DNA of 64,000 nt from Fasciolopsis buskii (taxonomy: Eukaryota > Platyhelminthes > Trematoda > Plagiorchiida > Fasciolidae): NCBI GenBank assembly GCA_008360955.1, contig LUCM01009962.1:85094-149093 (forward strand), in the 5' to 3' direction. The notes beneath the pieces are model-generated. The model was given only the letters and a program-made list of their open reading frames with translations. It was not told where the DNA came from and did no database searches. Both the position numbers and the translations under genes were made by a program. This document shows positions 1 through 14,039 of the stretch, piece by piece (within the stretch, counting starts at the first letter, position 1; each line of letters starts with the position of its first letter).

Positions 1-3000
1 CGAGATTCTTAGTCGACCTGATGAAGTAGCGGAATTGAATGCATTGTACAGGGATTATTCAAATTTCTCGATGACCTGTGCAGAAGCGAAATATTGGAAC
101 TAATCCACTACTTAAAGAAACGGTGTAGTTGAATCAGAATATTGGCCATGAGAACACATTTAGCCAAAGCTCATTGCTTATCAGAAATACGAAGTCAGGC
201 AGTACGGTAACATCCTATTAGGAACATGGATCGTTCATCATGTGCAGATTACTTACGGGCTTCACTCAGGAGAAGTTTACCTGAGAACCATGGCGTCCGG
301 AGTTCATCTTTCTAACTTGTCAGCGCCAGCAGTATCGATCTTATTTGGCAGAAATATCCTCCAAATTGTTTGAAATTAAAAAAAATAACTGCTTCTGTGT
401 ACAATTTACCTAACTAGTTGCTTTTAGGTCAATCCGAAGGATAATTCATTCTAGCTTGGTGGAAAATTTTCATGTTCTGTTGGACAGTAATGAAGATATA
501 CCAGGTGATGGTAAAAAATATTTTCGTTACGAGTGTCAATATTGTTATTATTAGTATGCCTTATATATTGTTTAGTTTGAGCATTTAGGCGGTGACAAAA
601 TTTCCAACACAATCGGCCCACAATTTGTACATACATGGTTCAGTTCGCTAACCGTCACGTAAAGCATTGGACAGTTTGATCTGTTGACCTATCGGCATTT
701 TCTTGCAAAAGCACAATGTACTCCAAGCATATTCTTGAATCAAATCACTCTCGACTTAGCACGTCACAATTTGATAAAACTGTTTCCCGTGTACTGCTGC
801 AGAATTCCAGTTCCGTAACTATGCATAGTAATTTACTACTTCTCACCATTCGTAAAGCCATGTTTACTGCGAGTAACGTTTAGTGACACTGCACAAGTTT
901 GAATTAGGCTGACTGAAAAAAACGTAGAAAAATACAAATGACAGGAAATAAAATGGCAACCTAGTAGAGGATACCTAGAAAGCCTCTGGCAAAAGGTTAA
1001 AAGTAACTGTCGGTAGTCATAAGCACTATAATTACACGTTACGCAAAGGTCATTTATGTGGCTTCGGGAACTACCTAGGAACCTCGTTGGAACTTAGCGA
1101 AGAGTTAAATCCTCCCAATGCGTTGCGAAGTTTGGGAATCTACTAATCATGTTTGCGTAAAACTACCTTTAACGTCCTTTAACCACCTTGTTAAGGATCG
1201 CATCAGACTCGTAAGCGCCTGAAGCGAACCATGACAGCCATTGATAAATCTGAACGTGACAGGAGAAGGAACGTGGATGATATGAGATGGCAATAGTGTG
1301 GCCAGTTTGAGTAACAGGTCTAAAATGCTTCACGGCAAACTATCTGGAAACTTTTAGTTTCTCTCGGGGAAAGTGATCTTTAGATTTTACAGCTCACAGA
1401 ATTCGGGCGGGATAAGCGAGTGACGACAGATAAACTGTAAATAAGCTGAAATTATGTCAAATAAGTTGTTTGCTCGGAACCAACGAATCTCGCTCCACGT
1501 TTATTTCACAGCGGCATCAACCATCCGAACATCAGAGGCGACACCCGACAGACAAAGCCAAACCTTGACATTTTCTCCTCAAAACAATCATTTGAACTGC
1601 ATGTTTTTGTCATTTCTGATGCAGTATACAGTTATACTTGCGCTAACGTGTAATTTCGTCGTCCGTGGGCGTTGTGGTTAACCAACGTCATTTCTTTGCA
1701 GGTCGCAGTCTGTGGCTAACGTTGAAAAACAATTTCATCTGAGTGGCAAATTCTCAAAAGGCGTAAAGAACCACCTGATCAGAATAAACCCTCACAGCTT
1801 GAATCCAAATTGCACAAATAATTAGAGTCACACAAACCTCCGTCATTCCGGCGATGTGAATTAACTGGTAATCCGAAGCAATTAAAAAGATTGGTTTACT
1901 AAAAAAATTTTCTTCCAAAAACCGCACATGCCGATGTATTTTGGCGAGAATAAGTGGATCACACTGACTGAAAACTAAGTGATTTCAAGCAATGATAGCG
2001 GAACCAAAATTTAATGATCAGCATTTTCCGGTATCTGATATTCAGTAACGAAGCCTGGACTGGAAGTATAGCTTCAAACTCGAGTCTATGACAATACGTG
2101 AACAACGAGGAGGAAAGTAGTACAACAACTGAAGAGCAACTCCCGATCACCGAACGTCTGACCAAGAGCTGACACCTAAGGTAGCAAAACGAAGACAGCA
2201 TTTGGTTATACTTTATATTCTGGGGACTGCACTCTCGTTTCATTCTAAGGTGTACATTTAAACCGCAGTAACCAGTTCACTAAGGTGTTTTTAGGACACG
2301 AAATTTCTGTTGAATCCCCTTGACTGCCCCAACTTATTTTCGGCTCATAGAATCCGCCTTTTAATGCGCAATGCATAACACGACTTTTAATCCCTATTAA
2401 CTTCTGGGTCATCTCAAAACAAACGCACGCTTTATTTATTTCATTAAAGTCAAGTGTCTTCGGGTGGAAGCATATAAAACAGAACACCTGATATTGATAT
2501 CGGAGGCTTTGCGCAAAACAAAAACTAGAATGAATTACTGCTCACACTTGACTTTCCTTCTAGACTTAGTGAAAGCAAAACAGTAGTTGGACTTTTCGTA
2601 CATGAAATGCTTTTAGTGGTTATTCAACTGTTTACAACATACGGGTGCAACACTTATTGTGTAAAACCAAATACGACCAAAGATGTATTTGTCAATATTT
2701 TTGTTCATTCACAACTCTAGTCGTAAACTGTGACTGTGGTCGCCATAAAACGTCCTAACCAAATTCAGTGCTATCCTCTATTTCCTGTCTCACTTCAATT
2801 CTCCTCAGGCGTAATCTTGAAAGCAGCAAATGGCTAATTCCGCTTCGTGACTATTTGTAACATTCTTACCGCAATCGAATGAGCATTTTGGAATGCCCCT
2901 TCCCTCTTTCTGACAGAATAACAGAATCATCCATAAAGCCGACTTTTAAGAAAAGGGGGCGGTTTGCAATAAGAACTGGTTACAATAGAAAACTTCAATA

Positions 3001-3619
3001 ATTAGCTGGTCTCGTCCTATCTATGGTGAGTGGCGATAAAAGCAATTTGAAAGCGCTCCGACTTATGCAACAGTAGTAAACGTTTGACGTAAGAGTGATC
3101 AAATGATATTGTTCAAATTGACTGGGTTCTTCGTTTTCCAAAGAAAGGGCAACTGATCTTACTTCTTATCACAATGAATCCGAAAATGTCTTTTGGTCGT
3201 GACTCAGGTTGGTGATTTTAGTGAGCTTCTAATCACCAAGCTTGATGTTTACATCGGAACGGTTTCATCACCTGTTGACTTGATATCGTCGGCGCGCGCG
3301 CAGTTGATTGTGTTCCTTCCTATGCATAGCCTTGTCATTATCTTCTACATTTGTCGTCGTCACCAACCTTGACCTCGTAACTAGATGCTTGTTTTACTAA
3401 TTAGATTCTGGTGACTTGACCTTCGACCAAAGGGGAATGATATTTGGTTTGATTGGTTTGAACCCTTCAGCTGCAGACTCGTTTTTATTCCGGTTATGAA
3501 AGTATTTGGTGATGTAGCTTCACAGTTGTTTATGTATAAGCAAATTAGATTCCTGACTATGGGTCCGTATGATCTGATTCCCTGATTTTTTATTTCGACT
3601 GTACACATGTTCAAGTTCG
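1..3619. other. No recognisable gene; intron or flank
   Basis: I see no protein similarity, RNA gene or convincing splice-flanked exon here. Short ORFs on both strands (the longest about 94 codons, near 1959-2243 minus) lack family motifs and have no conserved-looking composition. If the TMEM132 gene continues below 6028 on the minus strand, this stretch is part of its next intron. A short alternating CG run occurs near 3293-3301. An ORF at 3381-3614 on the minus strand lies just downstream of the Penelope relic and might be its decayed tail, but I cannot show this. Confidence 0.5.
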
Positions 3620-4610
3620 ATATGTCTCTTGGGTAAAGGTGTTGAAAATACCAGGCTTCCTAAAGCTCCTTTGTTTGCCACCTGGAAGCTTGATCAAAAT
3701 TTCACCTTCATTTTTCTCAGCGTCGTGAGCAGGTATGAGAGAGATTGGATTATGTCTCCTTGTGCCAGTGTGTTCGTGCATGTGACGGTATAGTTTGTTA
3801 CCGGGTTGACCAATGTAACATCATCCAAGTTCACGCATTTAACGTTTTTTCCTCTCTTTAACATAGTTTTTTGCCGTTGATGCGAGCCTTCTCAAGGCTT
3901 TGAGGGGCCCATAAGCCGATGCCATGCCTTGTGGCTGTAGAACTTTTGCAGTTATTTCGGGTACGTCCTTGATATATGGTAAAATAACTTTTCTGTTTAA
4001 TTGTGTTCTTTGGCCATTTGCCTTGTTCATCCAACATATGGTTCTTCTTTTGAGATTCCTTGGATATGTGTTCCGACAGAACAGCTTGAAAAGATGATAT
4101 TCCTCTTGTTTTGTTATTTCCGGTCTGCTGCGTTGTGTTTTGACAGTCTCGAATAAGATTTCAATGCATGACTCTTTACGACTATTCGGATATGTGCTGG
4201 GAAAGCTTAGTAATTGGTCCTTGTATGTTGGTCTGGGATCTGCTGTTTTACTCAACGTGGTTCTGGCATTTTATTGCACAAAGACTTCAAGAACCGCTTG
4301 TTTTCGGTCTTCTTTTGATTTCATAATAATGTTTTTGTCTTTGAATAAGTTGTTAAATATCTTGTGGGGTCTTTTGCATAGCAAGAGTTTGACTTATTTG
4401 ATCCAAAGTTTTTGCTGAATTCTCGGTAGTATACTTTTTTGCACGGCTTGCCTGAGGAGCTTCAGCGAGAAATCCCGAAGTGGATGAACCCATTCGTGGT
4501 TCATAAGTTTGCTTCTCCATGTAACCAAGGGATCTGAAACACATGTATAGGTGCACGTCCACTAGTTCATAAACCGTCTGTTTTTAATAGTTTTTTCAGT
4601 AATATTCTGG
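3620..4610 (-). mobile_element. Penelope-like retroelement relic (RT plus GIY-YIG)
   Basis: This is the decayed 3' half of a Penelope-like element (PLE). Such elements encode a telomerase-like reverse transcriptase followed by a GIY-YIG endonuclease. Reading the minus strand, 4562-4353 contains the RT palm motif MGSSTSGFLAEA. Frameshifts lead into 4255-3839, with the thumb region (PTYKDQLLSFPS, then VILPYIKDVPEITAKVLQPQG), the usual PLE sequence before the nuclease. After a stop, 3830-3640 carries CYIGQPGNK and YRHMHEH, matching the YIG, arginine and EH parts of the GIY-YIG domain. At least two stops and two frameshifts separate these blocks, so the element is dead. The YADD block and N-terminus were not found. 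It lies downstream of the TMEM132 exon at 6028 on the same strand, probably in the following intron. Confidence 0.85.
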
Positions 4611-6027
4611 CAAAGGTTCTTAGGTTAGTTTCTTCGGTTGATCCAAATCGATCGACGCGAAGAGCGCGATGACGCCAAACGAACGCACTGACTGGCCCTC
4701 TTTCACAGCGATTTCTTGCTTACTGCCCTCAAGCAAATCACAATTTATCTAATGGTTTAGTCGACGATCGCTCTAGCGACCACGTATTCGTTCCTAAAAC
4801 CTGAAGCATACACCAAATGTATTATTTGTTTAATCGAAAACCGAGTTTCGAGGTGTATTACTGCCATCCGAACTGCCTCCCAAGGAAATTCTTTGTGCCA
4901 GTTTTTAGTTACAAGATTGATTAAATTGATTACATTTATCGATTTAATTCCCAGCTGTTTTCTTTAAGCTGCAGCCATCTTAATAACGGTTCCTCTGATG
5001 ATAATATTTATAAACCATTGTACTGTCCTCGATGAAATCGAATATTCGTGTTCTACTCACAAGCAAAGCGAGAAATGTCGTCCAAAATTGTCACCACTGT
5101 TTAGACGAGCACTTCACACAATGCTCATGTACTGCTATGCAAAACCAACCACAATGAGTATTTTTGGTTTAGTTGATCGCATTCCTACATACTGTGTCCA
5201 GTTGTGGTAGCCTCAGGTGCCTGATTGTCCAGGCATATACGATACATACATATTTGACTATAGAGGGGAAGCATAGGTTTACCGCCTGCATACGTTGTCA
5301 ATCAACGCCTGGTTTCAAATGTCAGCTGAACAACCTTCTTAGTGATAATGACGACTAATTTTGCTTTCAGATTTCAGGGCCAAATGGCTTCCATATTGAT
5401 CTTCTCTATAAGTGTTGCAGTTTGGTTAGTTTCGTACAAACCAAATGCAGATTTCTGTGCTTCCTCCTGGCCAGACTCTGACTTGCAGGGGCAATAATAA
5501 GAAAGATGAAGAGCTTGTAGGCTATCTTTGGTTTACTCCTTGGAAGAACATTCTCAGACCTATCTCTTTTGTCAAAAGGTTTCCTGAATTTGGAGGTCAA
5601 CAAGTAGCTAGATGATTATATAACTAACCGGGGAAATCTTTCAAGTTGTTGACTTCTATGAATTGAAAGTCATTAGTGATTTGGGTGTTTGTTTCATTCA
5701 TTCTTAGTAGATGTTGAATTTCGATGTACATATGATGAACGCCAGTTGCAGAAGGAAATTATTCTAGGTGCCTGTGATCAGTTTTAGTGTTGCTGCATCC
5801 CATCACTAACAGTTCTGTTTGACCTTGCTCTTGTTCATTAGCTCCTGAATTGGCAATACAGACTGAGGGCGAATGCGCGGTGAGTACGGTTTCCAGTGGC
5901 AGATTCATCATGTAAAAGTGTTTCCATCAATATGCCATGTAAATGATGTGCCTTGAACCCTCGGTTAGGTTTTCGAACAACGAGGGCATAGATAAATCAG
6001 ATGAAGCGAATCTCCGTCGAGGCTTAC
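4611..6027. other. Unassigned sequence, probably intronic
   Basis: No clear similarity in any frame. The minus strand at 5406-5603 has an open stretch of 65 codons rich in Lys and Arg, upstream of the Penelope relic. It could be part of that element's N-terminal region, but I see no diagnostic motif. The 5' splice donor of the TMEM132 exon lies at the upper end of this stretch (gtaagc on the minus strand, 6022-6027). Confidence 0.4.
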
Positions 6028-6413
6028 CGAATTCCTCCTGGCCCTGCTCGTAGTCTTTTAAGCAGCACGGTAGGCACACGTAACCCGGGTATTCGAGTTC
6101 CTCCGTGGTCTGCATCCACCACCAACCTCAGTGCTGGTGATTTAGGGAACCATACTAGCAGTGTGGCCGTGGCACTTCTACCATCCAGCTTGGCCACCAG
6201 TGGCAATCCTGGGGAACCATCTAACTCGGCCCCGGAAAAGCCCAGTTTACGACAATCGTCCGAGGCGAAATGGATGACGGCATCATCTCCGCTGTGACAG
6301 GTGGCCCGTGCGGTCACATCGACCAGACGAATATCGTGAGTCAGACCATATACCCACACGGGATACACAGTTGGCTGTCCCGTCAGTGCTGCCAAGTTGA
6401 CCAGTGCGGATGT
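6028..6413 (-). CDS. TMEM132-family exon (LTGQ/BIG-like domain)
   Basis: Internal exon of 386 bases encoding about 128 residues of a TMEM132-like protein. TMEM132 proteins are type I membrane proteins with cohesin-like and bacterial-Ig-like extracellular domains, proposed to act in cell adhesion and neuronal development. The exon starts after a strong acceptor (ctgttccttttctgcag) and ends at a strong donor (TTCG then gtaagc). It opens with LVNLAALTGQP, matching the family hallmark LNTAVLTGK. Next come VDVTARATCHSGDDAVIHF (family: DVT..C.S.DEDV..V), the short SGAELDGS (family: V.G.E..G), and TLLVWFPKSPALRLVVD followed by IPGLRVP (family: VWVP..PL.IE..D..L..I.GWRVP). Entry phase is 0 and exit phase is 2. 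It is preceded by the exon at 26847-27051. The downstream exon is not in the window. Assignment to the family is strong; orthology to a given vertebrate paralogue is not claimed. Confidence 0.86.
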
Positions 6414-9400
6414 CTGCAGAAAAGGAACAGCAAAATAGTAGAAGGCTGACAACAGCTCTGCAGGGTGTCTCCATATCAAACAGTTACGATAAACAATCTA
6501 GAACTCAAATGGCAACGAAACTGTGTAAGCAGCGTCCTAAGTCAGGCATTCACAGAACTCACTACGAAATATCAGCCATATCTAAATTCGATAAGAGTAT
6601 AATCACTACTGAAGGGTATTCCATCCGCTATTTAGACACAGTGTTAGGTGAATATTCATGTAGAGGAGACTGCGGTGTTTGGAAGAACAATCCCTGAATA
6701 GTTTTGCTTACAATGATACTAGTGAACAAACTAATGCAGTTCGTCAAAAAAGCTGGGGCAAATTACGGTGGAAGAGGAGTGGGTGACTGCTTGTTTATCA
6801 TTACGCTTCGTCGCATCTAAATGGTCATTTAGTACCACGTCTTGGTAGTAAAGGACATATTTTTCATAGTTTTTTGCCATTTTCACTTAATTCTAATCAA
6901 ATGTGTTTGCTGCTATTGAAATCATTTTACTGGCCCGAAATTCAAGCGAACGCGACTTGGTGAAAAACCAATTTTTTTTCGCACTTGTAGTGAGAAATAC
7001 CTAGATCAGATTTTATTTGACAGTTTTCTGTGGACATTCGGACTAGCTGCATTCCAATATTTTTGTTTCAAAATCCATGCGGCTTACATTTGTAATAAAT
7101 TATGATTTATTTCATGTCTAGTGAATTCAAAGGAAAGAAACATTCTCTTATTTTTCTTCTGTCCACAGTAGAATAACATTTGTAGAGGTAAGTCCGAGGG
7201 TAAATTGCCAGTGGAATTGAAAATCTTGCTTCAGGAATATAGAAACGTTTATGTGGATTAATGCAACAGGGTTTTTTGTCAAACTAGCGCTTGTGAAGCG
7301 CCAGGATCCTGGTGCACATAGTTATGATGGTATAATATATCAATACTAAAAGTCGGAGTGTTTTTACACAGACGGTAACATTTTAATTAATCAATGGATA
7401 CTGCAATACTTCCTAATCAGATGAAGCGATATGGGCAAACGTTACATCACATAAGGTAACCATACCTGCTGAAGTCTGCGATCAGGCAAGTGTTTTTCTT
7501 TTTCAGCTGAATTAATTTAGCTTCTTTGGAGGCAACAGAGGGAGATCAGTGGGAGACGTTCTTGACCACATGATCTGAATATACTTTGTCTAATTTATCC
7601 AGTATTTTCTCGCCAGTAGCATAAGATCGTACCTAGTGACGTCGTACCTAGTGAGGGGTAAGTTTAAGTCATTAAAACGTCATCGGTTTGCTCTTGTACT
7701 TGTGTGCATCACATATGTCTATCCTTGTTTTCAAACGTTACATTTGTTTGCATCTGTTTCCAAAATGGCGTTCGTTAATGTTGCGTAACTAGGTGTGGAT
7801 TGTCGTACTTAGAATCGGAACGCAAATACTCGTTTGGTAACAGACCGAATAGTGCGAGACTGTTTTCGGTCGGTATGAATGATTGCACACACACACGGGT
7901 TAAGAGAATTACACCAAAAACCGTTGTGAAATGACCAACGGAGGAGATTGACCCAGCTCGACTGGTGTACGGTTCATAAACTTAATCGCTTTGTGTTCAA
8001 AGCCGTTTCCCTCAATCTAACCAGACGAACGCTTTTGCCATGATTCGGGTACTGTGAAAATATTCTCACTGCTAGCACACCAAAGTGATTCTCACGTGAA
8101 ATGTCGTCCGTGGTGATGACTGAGTGCTCCGGACTACGATTTTTTCTGGATTAAATTTGTCTCAGGAAAAAGGATTAAATCGCATAATGCGTGCAAATTA
8201 ACCAAACACTACAGTTCTGTAGGCGATGGTTTGCATGGCGCATCGTTCGGTTTACCTCACTTATCAGTCCTATTTTCGGCGGGAAGAAAAAAACAAAAAT
8301 CAGGGTCTACTACGAATACGAAAACGAACGAGAACTGCAAAGATTTTGAACAAGTTTACCTATGAAAATGGACTGCAGAATTTGCGACAGTCACATGACA
8401 CGCTGATTCCGCTTCTCGGTACTAAATGCCGAGTGCATCGGACTTCCCTTGAGGTACGTTTGCACAGATCATTTTATTCCACTGTATGACAGTCTCCGTT
8501 CGCAAATCATCTGATCAATTATTTATAAACGAATAGGGGGTTTGGTTGTATTTCCCAACTGTCACCCATGTATTCACACAAGCCAAGAAATATAGATTAA
8601 CATTTGTTTCGAATTTATCCCCGAAACGTTCTGATATTCATTGTATTTCTTTTCTGAGCCAACATTTTGCAGTGCAATAAGCCGCACTATTGTCTCTGCA
8701 TGAAGCAAAAAAATAAATTAATTTTATTTTTTTGGTGTCCGCAGTTCCAAATACTTCTTTCTCGTACTTTGAAATAACTATGAGGTTTCAATATTGGCAA
8801 AGCCTAATTGGTGAATATCCCATTGATGAATATAGCACGAAGGCAGAAATATGATTGGGTACGGTTTTCGTACAGACGGAAACGGTAGTCGATTTTTTGT
8901 TAGCACTCGTATTATTTATGTCATTTTACATCTAACTGTATTAGCCATATTCGATTATTCTGGTAGATTGTAAACTGTGCTAAGAAAATAAAAGACATAA
9001 TTAAGTAGAAAAATGAACTAGTCACCACATTCTCGCAAAAAATTTGTAACTTTCTAACCGGAACCTTATTCGAATAATCAGGATAGAAAGTAAACTTATT
9101 TAAGAATCGGTTAGTGATTCTTCGGAAGTTTTTCTTCGGTCATCTTAGGCCAACCTCCAGAAAGTGGACAAGATCCGGACAGGATACTACCGGGGACCGT
9201 ACCTGACGGGCTGGAATAACCATGGAATTTGTCATCGGTTTGTGAAGAAATTGTGTTCATCCATCCATATACGAAACATTCTGCTGTAAACTATGAAAGC
9301 CCGCCCATCCTCCTTCGTTTTCCCTAATCAATTGACATTCTGATAAACTAAACTCGTCCAATGGCTGGAAAAAGAACCTTCGTTCATTTGGCTGCTGCAT

Positions 9401-11056
9401 TTGCCGTGCCTGTTGCAATTAAGGCATGCATCCAAGATAACTGAACTTCACAACTTAAAACTACTGGAAATGACAGCCATGATTTTTCACCAAACAAACA
9501 AATACATCGAAGAATTGACGTCTCAAGCTAAAAATGACCTATGGCTCTGGAATAAAATTTTTGAATTTCAGAAGAGGCAACGCTTCCCAGAACTGACCAA
9601 ATTCGGTCGAATACATCTGACTTTTACTTAGCTATTGAGGGTCCTGAACAGCCTGCGTTTTAACACAGCTGACGAAAAAAGTTTTTATTTGCTGCCAACC
9701 GTAAAGTTCAGTTGAACCTTACAGTGACTCTATCCAGTATGTTATATCCATATAGATTAAGCAATCCATGAGGAAATGAACACCACACTTTACAATCAGT
9801 CACACCGGCAACCGAATATTGCAAATTTTGAGGATTCTACTTGCAGTGTACCTCTAATAACAAACTTTCTAAACCAGATTAAACTCGATGACCTTTAACT
9901 AACAGTTTCCACATTTTGATTATACGAAGTATTACCCTCCAGCCTTCGAAGAATGAAAACATTGAAAGTGACTATCAAACTTTCCAACTAAACCCAATAA
10001 GTGGACTAGTTTTGATCACTGAGTTAGCCAATTAGGTTTTCCCGACATTTCCATTAAGAAATTGGCTTCATTACAAGTAGTGTTGAAGCTGCACATATAA
10101 GTCACTAAATTTGTCCACTTTTCTCCCAGTGTTCATCCGGCTGCAGTACTAGTCCCTGATAGACTGATGTGCATCGCACGGACCAGTTTGAACTGGTCAT
10201 CGCCCTTTCCGCAATATACAAATATTATTTGAAACTTCAATTAGTCTACTCAGTGCAAATTTCCAACCGGTTTATCATTCATCGAGGCTAGACCTTCCCT
10301 GAACTGTACGTGTGCACAAAGCGGGAACTGAAATTTCTTTACTCCAGGTACATTTCATGCTGACGAAATAGTTAAATACGCAAAGTCCTTCAGCATCCAC
10401 TGTGTCTAATTATGCAAAAGCAAACCATTGCATATTTGTTTTAATAAAATTCAGATTCTTGAGTTAATTCAAATCGATGTGCGATTGGCTTGATCACCTT
10501 CAGCCAAAAAGCTTAACCAGTACACATATTAACCATGGATATGAAATCACTTTAGTGATGTTATGGAAAAGTTCATCTCCCTCATTCCATCTTACCCATA
10601 GAAGTAATCGCTTTTGAATTTCTTTGAAGCTGTTGAATTTATGGATGGAATATACTGGGAAAGGGTGCGAGACAACAACTTATAGTCCCAGCTAGTTTGT
10701 CCACACAATCAAATTTATATGATTATTTTAATTCTTCATTACGTTCAAAAATTGGGTGGATCGGGAAGCAAACGTCACGGTCAATTTTCCGTCCTGCTGA
10801 GACTTTCTTATTCAAGACAAGTGTTGGACTTTGCATTGCAAATAATCACTTTTTAAACTTCGCATATTGGGACTTAGGGGCGTCTGCTACCAGTTAACGA
10901 CAACGCGAAAATTGCTGTTCACAGATTCGTGAACATGACCTTAAGTATGGCTACCAAAATTCCATTGAAATCAGTTTAGCACTTCGTTTAATGCCATTTG
11001 CAACGGGTTTACAAGAATGAAAAAAGTGCACCCAAACCAAAAATGACGAAAGTAAA
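6414..11056. other. Intron sequence, nothing recognised
   Basis: Lower part of the 20.4 kb intron between the TMEM132 exons at 26847 and 6413. I found no transposon protein, RNA gene or convincing exon. There is a short CA run near 7887-7896 and scattered AT-rich tracts. ORFs such as 8226-8489 and 9401-9631 on the plus strand show no family motif. Confidence 0.5.
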
Positions 11057-11293
11057 NNNNNNNNNNNNNNNNNNNNNNNNNNNNNNNNNNNNNNNNNNNN
11101 NNNNNNNNNNNNNNNNNNNNNNNNNNNNNNNNNNNNNNNNNNNNNNNNNNNNNNNNNNNNNNNNNNNNNNNNNNNNNNNNNNNNNNNNNNNNNNNNNNNN
11201 NNNNNNNNNNNNNNNNNNNNNNNNNNNNNNNNNNNNNNNNNNNNNNNNNNNNNNNNNNNNNNNNNNNNNNNNNNNNNNNNNNNNNNNNNNNNN
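11057..11293. other. Assembly gap (237 N)
   Basis: Run of 237 unspecified bases. ORFs reported across it on either strand are artefacts of translating N. Confidence 0.99.
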
Positions 11294-14039
11294 TGAGTAA
11301 AAGACAGCATTTGGACGAAGGCGGACTAGTCTGCGACGTACAGCTACCTGGCATATAGACCGGAATCATGCTCTGGTATGTCACTAAACTTCGGCAAAAA
11401 GCGATCCATTAGTTTCCAATATGCTTCGCGAAAGTCTCCGCGGGTTTTGAGGCTTCCTATTGGGGACAGTATTTAACACTGGTTCGAAACACTCATCAAT
11501 ATTCGCTGACCCCCTGCACATATCCTAGATTGTTCAAGCCGAGCGACAGTTAAGATGGTGATCTTCAGTGTTACACTAAACATTGACCGAGGAATTAGCT
11601 TGGTTCCAAAAAATTTTATTTCGCATGCACATAGTAAATTCCCCTTATATGACAATGGATATGCTGTAATGAGAATTTCAATTGCTGGCACTAAATGGCG
11701 GATAAGCGACAGAAAAGAAATTTTCGAATATCTGCACATCTTCATCATTTTCTTGGAAGGAATTTTTCTTTATTTGGTTTATGGCACATTCTTAACAATT
11801 TACTTTTGGCTTATCTTAACACAATCGAATTTTGATCTGGTGACCGTTATTCATTTTTATCTCAAGAAATTTTCACTAGACAGCGATTTATGGTATTATT
11901 TGAAATAGGTTTTACCTACAACAAAATCCCTTGATACTGAATGGTATTTTGGTTTTTCTCAACCATTCGTTGAAGAAATTAATACCCACTTCCCAGTAAC
12001 CACAGAAAAACTCAATTTGAAATTTAATAATTGAAGATCATTAGCTTGTGTAAGAAAATATCTAGCGATGCGATTATGCTAACCCAATCGACACTTTGAA
12101 TCAAGTTTAGAAACAACTGTTTTGAAGCATCTTGGAACCCAAAGACCAATTCAACACCATTAACGTATCATTAATTAAGACCATCATTAACAAACACGAC
12201 GGTAGAAATTGCGGATTCTAAGCAAGCCCTCAAGTAATGCTGAGACCACGCACCAAGGATGTGGCTGGAAAGAAAGGCCGCTGGAATGCGTGCACATAAA
12301 CAAGGAGTTGGGGCAACACCAGACTAGTCGGTAGATCCGTCGAATTTCGGCATTGGGGGGGAATTCACTTGAACGGTGGAGGTTCCTTGATATCTCAGAC
12401 AGTATCAGCGAGCAGTCATCAGGGGTTCATTTGTTTCATCCTTATCAAAAGCAGCCCCTTTGATAGGAACAAAAAATTTCCACTGTACTTTATCTATCTT
12501 ATGATAAAAATATTTGGCTAATTGGCAAATCCACTTACACAGTAGTTGTGGATTCATATAATGACATTTTGGGCAATCTTTCAGTCAAAGAACAGCCCGA
12601 TGCGAAAGATAACATGGGTTGATTCCATAGTATATGCAAGGAACAATCTACTTACAATCGTCTCTCTTTTTCAGGCCACCTAGATCCAGGACACTGAAAT
12701 GTTTGCAGATGAGAATGCAAAGAGTGGTAGAAAAAGAAACCAAGGATGTCTTATTTTCGCATTCCCGGCGTGATAAGAATGGCGTGCCAGGTAAATCACC
12801 GACAGGAATCATATGCCATGAAGCCTTCTTTGCACCAGCGTTGGAACCAGTAAAGGATCACAGTTATGGATCAGACTGAACTGCATTCTCAAACTTTTGT
12901 GTATTATTAGGTAGATTAGAAGTTTGAAAGTGCATATCGGAATAACAGAATCAGTTGCTCAATAGCCCTTTATCCGCTGGACATAAATTCCGACTAGTTG
13001 GCTTATTGAAGTTTTGGTTGCAGAACGTAAATGGTGTATGCACCATATCAGATTCTATTTCGTGGCTTTTAGAAGAAGGCTTTTATGCTTAAAAAGCATA
13101 ATTACGATGGGGAGATTACTTTGGTTACTTGTTTTGTCTGATTTCGATAGTAAGATTAATTGCCTGATTGGAAAACAAAACACCGCAAGAAGATCAACAC
13201 TCTGCCTGGAAGTAGCAAACAAACTTGGCTACTGTTTACCGAAAAAGTCTTCATAACAATTCTTTCTAGAAGGAAAGTGACAAGAAATATTTGTTTTGAA
13301 TCCAATGCAGTCTAATTCATTCGAAATACAATAAACAGTCGCTGAAAATAGTTCTGATAGACTTCGCTCAGCTAGGTTCCTCTCCCATCGCATTAGGGTT
13401 GATTCACCAAGCAGAATGCTAATTGATGAGAAGCTGTTTTTAGTGAGATTGCAGAATAGCATCTGAAGTCAAGAAAGCCTGTGCTGTTCATTGTATGATA
13501 CGAATTAGGTTTGCACGAGGAATCAGTAATTGCGTAGCTCTTCCGACCAGCGTAAACTGTGGTAGCGATTTGCTAGCAATATAAGCACAAACGTCGGTCT
13601 ATACATTCGCTTTAAAAAATTGCGCGCAAACTGACGATGAAGACTATCAGGGATGACCACTTTTCAGGATGACCAAAGCACCCGCTTAGATGCACAAATT
13701 GATTTTCTAATCAAATTAATGAATCTGTCCGCATAGGTCGGTTAATTCCAAAGGATTAGGTTGCATGTAGTGGCGTTTTGCCAGAAGTTGAGAACAACGC
13801 AAGGGATTTCGAACACTGTTTCAGTAAAATAGCTGAATGTAATAATCATTTATTTATACAAGACACTCTAGTCGAAAATTGTCTGAGACGGTGATTTTGA
13901 TTAGTAGCACTCCAGTTTAGTTTAAATTTGTACAGCAATTAACCTTGCACTTATGTACTCTGGCTACGTCACGGCGTCAACTGCTCAAACAGAAAAAAAC
14001 AATGGGGAATGATAAAAGATCGACTACATAGCAGCAAGC
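11294..14039. other. Intron sequence with one candidate plus-strand exon
   Basis: No recognised protein or repeat family. A plus-strand ORF at 11555-11908 encodes a hydrophobic tail (around FIIFLEGIFLYLVYGTFLTI) but has no splice or family support. The block 12230-12370 is relatively GC-rich and may be an old repeat; I could not place it. The exon-like block at 12675-12790 is listed separately. Confidence 0.45.
12675..12790 (+). other. Candidate plus-strand exon, unknown product
   Basis: A 116-base block bounded by a very good acceptor (tctctctttttcag) and a good donor (CCAG then gtaaat). It is open throughout in one frame (entry phase 2, exit phase 1), giving a basic peptide of 38 full codons containing RTLKCLQMRMQRVVEKETKD. 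I do not recognise it. It runs opposite to the TMEM132 gene and would belong to a nested gene if real. Chance occurrence of such a pair in several kilobases of intron is quite possible. Confidence 0.25.

Noticed and set aside
6001..6297. 98-codon plus-strand ORF
   Set aside because: Antisense to the TMEM132 exon; no similarity of its own.
10951..11384. Three ORFs across the N gap
   Set aside because: They exist only because N codons were translated as X.
11555..11908. Plus-strand 117-codon ORF with hydrophobic stretches
   Set aside because: Considered a membrane-protein exon, but AT-rich sequence gives such residues by default and there are no splice sites or motifs to support it.
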